This document shows, piece by piece, positions 10,282 through 19,514 of a DNA stretch of 64,000 nucleotides (the first letter of the stretch is position 1; every line of letters starts with the position of its first letter). Location: contig NZ_KB903445.1 of assembly GCF_000379765.1 (NCBI RefSeq), forward strand, positions 1 through 64,000, in the 5' to 3' direction. This DNA is from Flexithrix dorotheae DSM 6795. GTDB lineage: Bacteria; Bacteroidota; Bacteroidia; Cytophagales; Flammeovirgaceae. The translations under genes and the position numbers were made by a program. Under the pieces are notes generated by a model that worked only from the letters and a program-made list of their open reading frames with translations, was not told the DNA's origin and did not search any database.

Positions 10282-11580
10282 ATGAAAAATATAATATATA
10301 TAATTATTGGGTTTTTAATGATTTCAATTACTTCATGTTTGGAGATTGATAACTGGGAAGAACCTGATGTTAGGGCATTTGGTAAAATAATTGATTCATA
10401 TACTGGTGAAAATTTATTAACATCCCAAGGGGACTGGGGCTTGCGTATTTGGGAAAGAACCTGGACAGAGTCAGTTCCTAACCACCAAACCCTTACCGTA
10501 AAGCAGGATGGTTCTTATAATAATAGTAAACTTTTTGCTGGTTCTTATGACATTCTCCCCTACGGAGGTCCTTTCTGGCCTGCGGATACGATTAAAAATG
10601 TCATATTAAATGGAAATACTGAACAGGATATTACTGTTACTCCATATTTGCAATTAACAGGCTTTGAAGCTTCTCTGAATGGTTTAAAATTAACTATGAG
10701 TTGCCAACTGAAAGCCCCAATTCGTGATGGGCTTCCTAATCTTGTTGAAATCAAGCCTTTCTTAAGCTTAAATCCGTTTTGCGGAGCATCAAATTTTATT
10801 GACATTGGGGAGTATAATAATCAAAGGAAACAAATCAATAAGTCCTGGATGGAAGAAGTTGGTGATGTGGAAACGAGTAATTTCTACCGTATTGGTCCCC
10901 TTCCTGTAAAACCTGGATATACATATTATGTACGGTTAGGTGCCAATGTTAATGATGCAAACAGGAGCTATAATTATACAGAAATCATTAAAATAGAAGT
11001 GCCGGCAGATGCCCAAAATGATCCAAATGAAGTTCCGGACAACTTTTTAGATAACGCCCAATGGCCGTTTAGCCGTTCCGAGTGGGATGGTAACCGTTGG
11101 GGGAATTTATCAGGTAGCTGGGTAACTAACGCTGCAATGCGTTCTCGTGGTGATGGCCAGTATGGTGGTTATGATGGGGGATGGGAAGGACCTGAAAATG
11201 ATAAACAAAGCCTAGGGTTTGAACGATGGGGAGATGGCGAAAACCCAATTGAAAATGGTAAACTTTATCAAACAATAGATCTTCCTGCAGGCATTTACAG
11301 ATTTACATTAAGTCTTGCCGGAGAAAACCCAATTATAAGTAATAATGGTAGTGACCCAAGGTATATAGCCGCAGCAATTGGCGAGAGCTTACCAGACGTT
11401 GAAGACATATCTTCAGCACTGGCATCTACAAACTTTGCAGATCTTGGGACAGATGGATCAACAAATATAGAATTTTCCCTGAATGAACCCACAACAGTTT
11501 CTGTAGGTTTTGTAGTGAACTTTACTGGTACCGAGCAAAACGTGAGACCTTCCTGGTTAAAACTGGAAAAATTAGATTGA
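10282..11580 (+). CDS. DUF3823-type surface lipoprotein with C-terminal DUF5013-like domain
   Basis: A 432-residue lipoprotein with leader ending MISITSC (Cys19). The first half resembles DUF3823 proteins found beside SusD (FGKIIDSYTGENLLT, then FAGSYDILPYGGPFWPADT). The second half (about 265-430) resembles a DUF5013-type jelly-roll-like domain, with YQTIDLPAGIYRFTLSLAGE and a final SWLKLEKLD. It is probably a surface glycan-binding helper filling the SusE/SusF slot. It lies 22 bp after SusD and ends the core transport operon before a large hairpin. Domain names rest on recognised patterns, not a search. Confidence 0.8.
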   Translation: MKNIIYIIIGFLMISITSCLEIDNWEEPDVRAFGKIIDSYTGENLLTSQGDWGLRIWERTWTESVPNHQTLTVKQDGSYNNSKLFAGSYDILPYGGPFWPADTIKNVILNGNTEQDITVTPYLQLTGFEASLNGLKLTMSCQLKAPIRDGLPNLVEIKPFLSLNPFCGASNFIDIGEYNNQRKQINKSWMEEVGDVETSNFYRIGPLPVKPGYTYYVRLGANVNDANRSYNYTEIIKIEVPADAQNDPNEVPDNFLDNAQWPFSRSEWDGNRWGNLSGSWVTNAAMRSRGDGQYGGYDGGWEGPENDKQSLGFERWGDGENPIENGKLYQTIDLPAGIYRFTLSLAGENPIISNNGSDPRYIAAAIGESLPDVEDISSALASTNFADLGTDGSTNIEFSLNEPTTVSVGFVVNFTGTEQNVRPSWLKLEKLD

Positions 11581-11590
11581 GTAGTTTTTA

Positions 11591-11626
11591 AGTTGTTGTC
11601 CATCAGGGCTGTGGTGGACAACAACT
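11591..11626 (+). terminator. 12-bp stem hairpin after the sus core genes
   Basis: AGTTGTTGTCCA (11591-11602) pairs perfectly with TGGACAACAACT (11615-11626) around a 12-base loop, 10 bp after the lipoprotein stop. No T-run follows, so it may stabilise or end the sus mRNA. The rest of the gap to 11902 shows no gene; it could hold a second promoter for the enzyme genes. Confidence 0.6.
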
Positions 11627-11902
11627 ATTACTTAATAGTTAAACAGCAGTTGTTTTCTTCGAAATTCCCAAAATAATTTGAAGCATGCATTCCATGTGGA
11701 TTCCTATTTTATTTCCAATAAACCTGTTGTTTGGAAAATAATAGAAGAGGCAATTTATGCCTTAAAATGAATATCTAATTTGTAAAAAAAATGCTTTTCC
11801 GACTAATGTCCAGGATACTCCTGATGGCATTTTATACCTCAAAAGTAAATAGGAAAAATACTGGATCTACCGAATATTTCGGCATTTGATTAAAGAATAA
11901 AG

Positions 11903-14900
11903 ATGAAGCATAAACCATTTTTTAAAATGCAATCTCTAACTAGAACTCTGTTTAGTTGTATTTTTTTGATTGCGTTTTCAAAATTACAGGCCCAGGACTG
12001 GAGATTGGTCAATACGAAATACCCAACCATTGACAATGTTGTAATTGCCTATTCTGTAGCAGATTACGGAATTACTGGTGATGGAACTACAGATGTTACC
12101 AGTCAATTTCAGGATTTGCTTGACCAGTTAGGTAATTTAGGTGGAGGCACTTTGTTTGTACCCGAAGGGAAATATGTGATAAAAGGAAATTTACTGATTC
12201 CAAAAGGCATTACCCTGAGAGGGGAATGGAAAAAACCAGAAAAAGGGGAGCCAATAGTCGGTACAATTTTAATGGTATATGCCGGAAAGGGAAACGAGGA
12301 GGAAACTCCTTTCATCACTATGGAACCTTCTTCAGCAGTGATGGATTTGGCATTTTGGTATCCGGAACAAGTACCATCTGCTATCGTTCCATATCCTCCT
12401 ACGATTGAGTTCGGCAAACCCAATTATTTCGGTAATGAAAACTGTAATGCTAAAAATATCACTTTAATAAATTCCTATGCTGGTATTGTCTTTTCGAGAA
12501 AAAATGGGGGAACCTGCCCAACCATAAATGGTGTATATGGTACTCCTTTGTCAAGGGGTATTGAAATTGATAATATAGTTGATGTAGGGCGTATTGAATG
12601 GATCGATTTTTCACCAGACTACTGGGCTGTATCTGGATTACCCAATTCACCTTCAATCGATGGAGATCATAAAACATGGATTTATGAAAACGGAACTGGA
12701 ATAGTGATGAGGAGAAATGACTGGTCCTATACCTGTTTTGTAAATATTGAGGGCTATAATAAGGGATTTCACGCTGTAGAATCCATTACTAGCCCAGGTG
12801 CTCAACCAAATGGACATAATTATTCCATGAACTTTGCTAACTGTAAAACTGGATTAGCTATAAGTTCGGCAAACTCAGTAGGCTTAATGTTTACCGGGAT
12901 TAATACTGTGCAGTGTGAAACAGGGATAGCCATTGAAAACTCATCTTCTGGAGTAGTACAATTGCACACTTGCTCATTTGAGGCAACAAAAAACGCAATT
13001 TTAGTAAATGAATCTGCCAGTACCCGTCTGATGATTTTGCAGTCTGATATTAATTCAGGGGCTGTAAGTGTGAGCGGAGGTACTTTTACAGCGTCTGATT
13101 GTGATTTTAGCAACCAAAGCCCACAAATTAGCATCATAAAAAATGCCCGTGCTATAATTACTGGTAACAGATTTTCACAAGATGTTCAAATTGAAGAGAC
13201 ATCCATTTTCAAAAATAAAATTGATCACAGCCCTGTTAGCATGAAAAAGCTGCCGGAGTTAAAAGAGATAATTCCGGAAACACATAAGCCATCAAGGCTC
13301 GAATTATATATAGTAACAAATGCGCCATACAATGCAGTGGCAGACGGAATTACAGATAATACACAGGCTATCCAAACAGCTCTTGATCAGGCCGCTGCAG
13401 ATGGTGGCGGTGTAGTGTTCCTTCCTCCTGGGAAATACAAAATCCTCGGTAATCTTGTTATTCCCTCAGGTGTAGAGCTAAAAGGTTCTGTTGATGTAAG
13501 TACTACCCCAACAGGTCCGGGTAGTATATTGGAAGTATATGCAGACAGGGACAATCCAGCAGGTGAACCGTTTTTAAAATTATCAGAAAACAGTGGTATT
13601 CGGGGCATTGTGTTTAATTATCCCGAGCAATTAATAACAGATCTTCCCGGTGTTGCAGAATATCCATATTGTTTACAAACAACTGGAAACAACACCTATA
13701 TGATTAATATAGGAATGCGTGCAGTTCATAAGGGAGTTGATTTATTTACCTATCCTAGTGACAACCATTATATTGACTATCTTGCCGGACATGTATTTGA
13801 TGTGGGGATTCGTGTAGGTGGAGGAACCCAGAATGGGAAAATATACAACTCCCAATTAAATGTAATTGCCTATGCTGTGGGTGATGAGTCGAAATATGGA
13901 GGTTGGCCAAATTCAGTTGGAGATGGAGGTCCTGCATACGATTATGGATTTAACAATTTCGACTTTATGATATTGGGAAATTGTAAAAATCAAACCCTGT
14001 ATAACAACTTCCACTACGGCTCAAAGAATGGAATGATCTTAAGTGATATTGATGGTACAGGTCCTTCTGGTTTGAGTATTGGTAGCGGGATTGATGGTTC
14101 AAGAAATGCACTCATTATTGATGCAGTAGGCAGCGATGGTTTTGATTTCGTGAACTCACAGATCGTTGCTATTGGTGATCAAAACACGAAGTACATTGAA
14201 ACAGGAGCCAATTACACTTCTGGCGTTACTTTGTTTAATGCTGATTTTTGGGGTAATCCTTCCAATGGGATTGCTATGAATGGAGGCCTGCTCACGCTTC
14301 AGGAAGTGAATATGAGTCAACCCGGACAGCAAAGAATGGCTTTACTCAATGGAGATTCTTTGTTTATTGAAGCTTCCAGTATTTATCCGGTAAACCAATT
14401 AATTGCAAACGGAACAGAGCCTAAGCTTGCTATACATTCTTCAGTGGTTGATCCTTCTGGCATTAACGAAAACAATTGTGCCTTATGGATTAACAACATA
14501 GGCAATGTACCTGAGATTTCACCCGAATCCGCTATTGTAAGAAGTGGATGGACCGTTTCAGCTTCTAATAATACAGAAAATACCTTGTTGGCAATAGATG
14601 GCAGTAATGCAACCCGATGGGATACTAATTCATCACAGGATTCTGCACAATGGTTTACTATTAATTTTGGCAAACCAGAAAAGATAGAACAAATCATACT
14701 TGATGTAGCAGAAAGCCCTTTTGATTCCCCTCAAAAGTATGAATTGTATGTATCAGATAATGGTAATGATTGGTATGGTCCGGGAACATCAGGGAGCGGT
14801 GCTGATATTATGACAATTGTGAGCTTTCCATCAACTACGGTTCAATATGTCAAAATCGTTCAAACCGGATCAAAAGGGAATTGGTGGTCCATTCACGAGA

Positions 14901-15472
14901 TTTATGCCTTTGGAAATGAGGTACCAGTAAGTGTAACTGGAATCAGTTTAGATGATCAGGAAATAGCTATACCAATTGATAGTGTTTATGAATTGAAAGC
15001 ATCGATTGAGCCAGTAAATGCCGAAAACCAAATCGTATTTTGGCAATCAGATAAAGAAAATATTGCCTCTGTTGATAGTAATGGCAAAGTAACAGGCATT
15101 TCAAATGGTACTGCCACCATCACTGCAATCAGTATGGATGGAGTTAAAAAAGCAACACTCACTGTAATAGTTGGAGATGGACAGTTAACATCTATCGAGA
15201 AAGTTCAAAATACCGAAGATGCTTCAAATTTGAAGTTGTTTCCGAATCCTTCATCTGGCAAAGTTTCCCTTAGTTATTGGTTGTACAATTCGCAAGAGGT
15301 TTTTGCGGAAGTTTACAATATGGCTGGAGCCATGATAAAAACAAAGGCATTCACATCAAAAGCCGGAGAAAACCTAACTGAACTCTATTTGGGAGGATTA
15401 TCACCTGGTGTATATTTCATTCGGTTCTACACAGATGATAAGATTCAATCGAAAAAACTCATCAAAATTTAA
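11903..15472 (+). CDS. Secreted double beta-helix glycan-active protein with CBM32-like, BIG2 and T9SS domains
   Basis: A 1189-residue secreted protein. A signal peptide ends about residue 30 (FSKLQAQ). Two pectate-lyase-3/GH55-like right-handed beta-helix units follow, at about 45-430 (VADYGITGDGTTDVTSQF) and 470-870 (AVADGITDNTQAIQTALDQA). Each carries the same N-terminal step ending in GKYxIxGNLxIPxG. Next come a discoidin/F5-8C (CBM32-like) domain at about 876-1010, a BIG2 immunoglobulin-like domain (about 1011-1090, VSVTGISLDDQEIAIP) and a T9SS type A sorting domain (about 1105-1189, LFPNPSSGKVSLS to the final KLIKI). It is probably a cell-surface or released polysaccharide-cleaving enzyme; catalytic residues cannot be assigned. 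The next gene starts 2 bp downstream. Confidence 0.88.
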   Translation: MKHKPFFKMQSLTRTLFSCIFLIAFSKLQAQDWRLVNTKYPTIDNVVIAYSVADYGITGDGTTDVTSQFQDLLDQLGNLGGGTLFVPEGKYVIKGNLLIPKGITLRGEWKKPEKGEPIVGTILMVYAGKGNEEETPFITMEPSSAVMDLAFWYPEQVPSAIVPYPPTIEFGKPNYFGNENCNAKNITLINSYAGIVFSRKNGGTCPTINGVYGTPLSRGIEIDNIVDVGRIEWIDFSPDYWAVSGLPNSPSIDGDHKTWIYENGTGIVMRRNDWSYTCFVNIEGYNKGFHAVESITSPGAQPNGHNYSMNFANCKTGLAISSANSVGLMFTGINTVQCETGIAIENSSSGVVQLHTCSFEATKNAILVNESASTRLMILQSDINSGAVSVSGGTFTASDCDFSNQSPQISIIKNARAIITGNRFSQDVQIEETSIFKNKIDHSPVSMKKLPELKEIIPETHKPSRLELYIVTNAPYNAVADGITDNTQAIQTALDQAAADGGGVVFLPPGKYKILGNLVIPSGVELKGSVDVSTTPTGPGSILEVYADRDNPAGEPFLKLSENSGIRGIVFNYPEQLITDLPGVAEYPYCLQTTGNNTYMINIGMRAVHKGVDLFTYPSDNHYIDYLAGHVFDVGIRVGGGTQNGKIYNSQLNVIAYAVGDESKYGGWPNSVGDGGPAYDYGFNNFDFMILGNCKNQTLYNNFHYGSKNGMILSDIDGTGPSGLSIGSGIDGSRNALIIDAVGSDGFDFVNSQIVAIGDQNTKYIETGANYTSGVTLFNADFWGNPSNGIAMNGGLLTLQEVNMSQPGQQRMALLNGDSLFIEASSIYPVNQLIANGTEPKLAIHSSVVDPSGINENNCALWINNIGNVPEISPESAIVRSGWTVSASNNTENTLLAIDGSNATRWDTNSSQDSAQWFTINFGKPEKIEQIILDVAESPFDSPQKYELYVSDNGNDWYGPGTSGSGADIMTIVSFPSTTVQYVKIVQTGSKGNWWSIHEIYAFGNEVPVSVTGISLDDQEIAIPIDSVYELKASIEPVNAENQIVFWQSDKENIASVDSNGKVTGISNGTATITAISMDGVKKATLTVIVGDGQLTSIEKVQNTEDASNLKLFPNPSSGKVSLSYWLYNSQEVFAEVYNMAGAMIKTKAFTSKAGENLTELYLGGLSPGVYFIRFYTDDKIQSKKLIKI

Positions 15473-15474
15473 AT

Positions 15475-16737
15475 ATGGAAAAAATTACATTTATTATAAC
15501 ACTTTGCTTGTTTTTAGCTTTTAATGGAGCAACAGCTAATAAGCATGCTCCCGAAACAAAGTATCCAACTTACAAAGGACTCATTATGGCTGGATATCAA
15601 GGCTGGTTTCGTTTGCCTGATAACCAAATCATGTATCCAAATGAAAAAGAGATTCGAATTGATATGTGGCCTGATGTCAACGAATACCAAAAAACTTATC
15701 CAACAGGTCTAAAACATGCTGATGGCAGCACTGCCAGTTTTTTTAATTCGGCTGATAAAAGTACTGTGGATACCCATTTCCGATGGATGAAAGAATATGG
15801 TTTGGATGGTGTTTTTATGCAGCGATTTTTTGGTGCTGCCAGATCACGTGCAGCTCAAAGCCATGCTACAAAAGTGTTGACCCATGGATTTGAAGCCGCA
15901 TCAAAATACGATCGTGCCATTGCAATCATGTACGATTTATCTGGATTAAGAGGGAAAAATGAAGATTGCTCTACCCTCATTGAAGATTGGAAATATCTGG
16001 TAGATTCTTTAAAAGTAACAGATCAAAAAGGGACGAAAACCTATCTCCATCATAATGGTAAACCCTTGGTGGCAATTTGGGGTGTAGGCTTTCCAGACCG
16101 ACCTTACAATATCCGTAACATCGGCTTAGAGCGTTTTATTGATTTTTTAAAGAACGACCCAGTATATGGTGGTTGCAGCATCATGATGGGTGTTCCAACT
16201 TTCTGGCGCGATTTAAATGCTGATTCTAATCACGATCCTTATTTGCACGAACTGATTAAGCAGGTGGACATCGTGTTGCCCTGGATGGTTCAGCGTTTTT
16301 CTCCGCTCTTGCATAATGATATGGATCGATATCGTGATGTTATTCTTGGTGATATAGCCTGGTGTAAAGAATACAATATCGACTATGTTCCTTGTGTATA
16401 TCCAGGATTTAGCTGGCACAATCTCAGTGTTCATGAGTTTCCTGATGATATAAAACCTGTGGGATCAATTCCACGTCAGGGAGGAAATTTTTACTGGCAG
16501 CAAATGTCAACAGCCATTCGATCGGGTGCCGAAATGATTTATGTAGCTATGTTTGATGAAGTAAACGAGGGTACTGCCATCTTCAAAGTAACTGATAATC
16601 CGCCAGTAAGTGATGTTGCACAATTTGTCGGTTTGGATGGGAAACCATCTGATCATTACCTGTGGCTGACAGGCGAAGCTGCAAAAATGTTGAGAAAAGA
16701 AAAACCATTGGTTTTTATTCAACCCCAACGCAAATAA
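15475..16737 (+). CDS. GH71/99-like glycoside hydrolase (first of a tandem pair)
   Basis: A 420-residue exported protein with signal peptide to about residue 21. It carries the GH71/99-like opening GLIMAGYQGWFRLPDNQ and a late motif YVAMFDEVNEGTAIFK. Glu362 and Glu365 in that motif have the i,i+3 spacing of the catalytic acids of GH99 endo-alpha-mannosidases/mannanases. The fold is expected to be a TIM barrel acting in the periplasm or at the surface on an alpha-linked backbone. Many relatives are annotated only as xylosidase/arabinosidase, so mannan specificity is a guess, supported by the GH92 gene downstream. It starts 2 bp after the beta-helix gene. Confidence 0.85.
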   Translation: MEKITFIITLCLFLAFNGATANKHAPETKYPTYKGLIMAGYQGWFRLPDNQIMYPNEKEIRIDMWPDVNEYQKTYPTGLKHADGSTASFFNSADKSTVDTHFRWMKEYGLDGVFMQRFFGAARSRAAQSHATKVLTHGFEAASKYDRAIAIMYDLSGLRGKNEDCSTLIEDWKYLVDSLKVTDQKGTKTYLHHNGKPLVAIWGVGFPDRPYNIRNIGLERFIDFLKNDPVYGGCSIMMGVPTFWRDLNADSNHDPYLHELIKQVDIVLPWMVQRFSPLLHNDMDRYRDVILGDIAWCKEYNIDYVPCVYPGFSWHNLSVHEFPDDIKPVGSIPRQGGNFYWQQMSTAIRSGAEMIYVAMFDEVNEGTAIFKVTDNPPVSDVAQFVGLDGKPSDHYLWLTGEAAKMLRKEKPLVFIQPQRK

Positions 16738-16770
16738 AATAGCATCAGAATAAATATAAAAAACTTAAAA

Positions 16771-18057
16771 ATGAAGGTAATAGAAACCAAAAGAATAAAA
16801 GGATTAATCACCTTAATATTAGCTTTTTTCAGTATAACACTATTGGCTGAATTTTCATGGATCCACCATGATAAAATCCCCAAAAAACATACGATTTCTC
16901 CGGGCTTGGTGATGGCTGGATATCAGGGGTGGTTTAACACTCCAGATGACGGGGAAGACCGAGGCTGGCACCATTATGAGCGTAAAGGACGATTCGAACC
17001 GGGTTATTGTACCATTGATTTATGGCCTGAAATGAAAGAGTATGAAAAGCAATATGAAACAGCTTTCAAATTTGAAGATGGAAGTCCGGCTACAGTATTT
17101 AGCCCTGCTGATGAAAGTACTGTTCGTCTTCATTTCAAATGGATGGAGGATTACGGTATTGATGGAGTTTTTATGCAGCGTTTTATTTCTGAAATTCGCC
17201 ACGAATCGGGGAGGAAACATTTTACAGGGGTATTGGAGTCCGCCAGTAAAGCAGCGTTGGAATACAATCGTACTATTGCAGTAATGTATGATTTATCAGG
17301 TATTACTTCCAGTGAAGTAGATATTGTAATTGAGGACTGGAAAAGTTTATTAAAGAAATTTGGCTTTGAAAAGCGATCAAAATATTCGAATTACCTTTTT
17401 AATGAAGGACATCCAGTAGTGTCAATTTGGGGGGTTGGCTTTAATGATGGCCGAAAATATAACCTGAAGGATATTGAAAAACTGATTCGCTTTTTTAAGT
17501 CTGATGAAGGAGGAAATTGTGATGTATTGCTGGGAGTACCTACCTATTGGCGGGAACAAGGAAGAGATTGCATTAAAGATGAAAACTTTCTGGATGTGGT
17601 GAAAATGGCTGACATTGTACATCCCTGGTTTGTAGGTCGCTTTAATGAAGCAACATATCCCAATTTTAAATCTATCATTGGGGAGGATGTAAAATGGTGC
17701 AAACAAAACGGGATGGCTTATATACCTGTGGTATTTCCTGGATTTAGCTGGAACAACATGCTACCACCAGGTCGGCCAAGCAGTACCATTCCCAGAAATA
17801 AGGGAAGTTTCTTCTGGAAACAGTTAAGCGGAGCAGCTTCTGAAGGAGCTGAGATGATGTATGTAGCCATGTTTGACGAAATTGATGAAGGAACTGCCAT
17901 CTTTAAAACGGCTCATCAGGTGCCAGTTGGTGAAAGTAAATTTATCCCGGCAGACAAAGAGATCCCATCAGATCATTACCTCTGGCTTACTGGAAAAGCT
18001 GCTGATATGTTGAAACGCAAAATGAAACTTCCTGCTGAAAAGCCAATCCAAAAATGA
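16771..18057 (+). CDS. GH71/99-like glycoside hydrolase (second of a tandem pair)
   Basis: A 428-residue paralogue of the preceding gene, 33 bp downstream, with an N-terminal hydrophobic export signal (about residues 10-28). The opening is GLVMAGYQGWFNTPDDGEDR and the putative catalytic motif is YVAMFDEIDEGTAIFK, with Glu370 and Glu373. It differs from its neighbour by an insertion near residue 55 (GEDRGWHHYERKGRFEPGY), seen in many family members, which may change the active-site cleft. Tandem paralogues suggest a division of labour on related linkages or chain lengths. Its stop overlaps the next start by four bases. Confidence 0.85.
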   Translation: MKVIETKRIKGLITLILAFFSITLLAEFSWIHHDKIPKKHTISPGLVMAGYQGWFNTPDDGEDRGWHHYERKGRFEPGYCTIDLWPEMKEYEKQYETAFKFEDGSPATVFSPADESTVRLHFKWMEDYGIDGVFMQRFISEIRHESGRKHFTGVLESASKAALEYNRTIAVMYDLSGITSSEVDIVIEDWKSLLKKFGFEKRSKYSNYLFNEGHPVVSIWGVGFNDGRKYNLKDIEKLIRFFKSDEGGNCDVLLGVPTYWREQGRDCIKDENFLDVVKMADIVHPWFVGRFNEATYPNFKSIIGEDVKWCKQNGMAYIPVVFPGFSWNNMLPPGRPSSTIPRNKGSFFWKQLSGAASEGAEMMYVAMFDEIDEGTAIFKTAHQVPVGESKFIPADKEIPSDHYLWLTGKAADMLKRKMKLPAEKPIQK

Positions 18058-19154
18058 TATCAAACTTATTATTAAATAAATCAATCCAAAAAATGATAAT
18101 TTTTAAAATATTCAACTTGAACAAAAAAATATCTGTTTATAGTAAACTATGGAAGTTACCGGTAGCCATTGCCTTAATTGGTTTTGGATGTCAAAATACA
18201 AATCAGTCATTGACCAATGAAGATAATCTTAAAATAGAAGAAGCATGGGACCTTTCCAACCCATTTATTTACAATCCATTTATTACCGAGATTTATACCG
18301 CTGACCCGTCTGCTCATGTGTGGGATGATGGCCGTTTATATGTTTATGCTTCGCATGATATAGCTCCACCAAAAGGCTGTGATTTAATGGATAAATACCA
18401 TGTATTTTCTACTGATGATATGGAAAACTGGATAGATCACGGTGAAATCCTAAGCTCTGAAGATGTCCCATGGGGAAGAAAAGAAGGTGGTTTTATGTGG
18501 GCACCTGATTGTGCCTATCGCAATGGTACTTATTATTATTATTTTCCGCATCCGAGTGGAGACGATTGGAATTCTACTTGGAAAATTGGTATTGCTACAA
18601 GTAAAAAACCTGCAAGTGATTTTGAAGTACAAGGTTATATAGAAGGATTGGAATCTATGATTGATCCAGCTGTTTTTATTGATGACGATGGACAAGCATA
18701 CTTTTATTATGGAGGAGGAGGAGTTTGCAAAGGAGGTAAGCTAAAAGAAAACATGATGGAGATTGATGGAGAAATGTTAAATATGGAAGGTCTGGAAGAT
18801 TTCCATGAAGCCACATGGGTACATAAAAAAGATGGAGTTTATTATCTCTCTTATTCCGATAATCATGATGAAGGAGACAAACACAATCGCATGCGATATG
18901 CTACTAGCGATAGTCCACTTGGGCCATGGAAACATCAAGGTGTATATATTGATCCAACAGATAGCTACACAAACCATGGATCAATTGTGGAATACAAAGG
19001 CAAATGGTATGCTTTCTATCATAATAGTTCACTTTCTAACCACGACTGGCTCAGATCGATTTGTGTAGATGAGCTTTATTATAATTCAGATGGAAGCATT
19101 CAGAAAGTGGTACAAACACTAAGTCTCACTGAAGAAAACACAATTAAGGAATAA
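18054..19154 (+). CDS. GH43-type glycosidase (beta-xylosidase/alpha-L-arabinofuranosidase-like)
   Basis: A 366-residue protein with a five-bladed-propeller GH43 pattern. Expected catalytic residues are Asp84 in YTADPSAHVW, Asp204 in SMIDPAVFID and Glu252 in FHEATWVHK. Family members remove arabinose, xylose or galactose from polysaccharides. The start at 18054 overlaps the previous stop (ATGA); a second ATG at 18093 is possible, because the stretch around the start (CAATCCAAAAA then ATGATA) is repeated there almost exactly. A hydrophobic segment before Cys46 suggests export, perhaps as a lipoprotein with a weak lipobox. The reading frame continues for 63 codons past the stop. Confidence 0.85.
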   Translation: MISNLLLNKSIQKMIIFKIFNLNKKISVYSKLWKLPVAIALIGFGCQNTNQSLTNEDNLKIEEAWDLSNPFIYNPFITEIYTADPSAHVWDDGRLYVYASHDIAPPKGCDLMDKYHVFSTDDMENWIDHGEILSSEDVPWGRKEGGFMWAPDCAYRNGTYYYYFPHPSGDDWNSTWKIGIATSKKPASDFEVQGYIEGLESMIDPAVFIDDDGQAYFYYGGGGVCKGGKLKENMMEIDGEMLNMEGLEDFHEATWVHKKDGVYYLSYSDNHDEGDKHNRMRYATSDSPLGPWKHQGVYIDPTDSYTNHGSIVEYKGKWYAFYHNSSLSNHDWLRSICVDELYYNSDGSIQKVVQTLSLTEENTIKE

Positions 19155-19500
19155 CTTGGCTTTAATCCTATTGAAAATACTGACTGGATAAAAATTGTCA
19201 ATATTATGGTTGTAGGTATAAATCCGTCTTTGCCTGCTTCAGACAAAATTAAAGATAGTTTTAGCTATAATGATACTTCGGAAGGAATAAGTGCTACTAT
19301 AACCTATGAATATCCAAATGAAGCTGAAGTTCTTATTTCCTATTAATAAATTTGAAGAAAAGAAAGGTATAAAAACAGCCCATGTAAAAGTGAAAATCAT
19401 CTGGATTAAAGTAGTATATGATGAAGCAAAAAATTCAACTTTTGTTTCTGACAAAAGTATTTCACATGAATTAGAGAAAGACCTTTTACACATTAGGTAA
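19155..19500 (+). pseudogene. Unidentified gene remnant after GH43
   Basis: Directly after the GH43 stop the same frame stays open for 63 codons to a TAA at 19344, containing INPSLPASDKIKDSFSYND. From about 19306 another frame continues to 19500 (INKFEEKKGIKTAHVKVKII and more). Joined by one frameshift, the two pieces read like the end of one protein. It is not recognised. It may be the worn 3' part of a lost gene, or the tail of an originally longer GH43. Confidence 0.3.
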
Positions 19501-19514
19501 ACTAATAATTGAAA

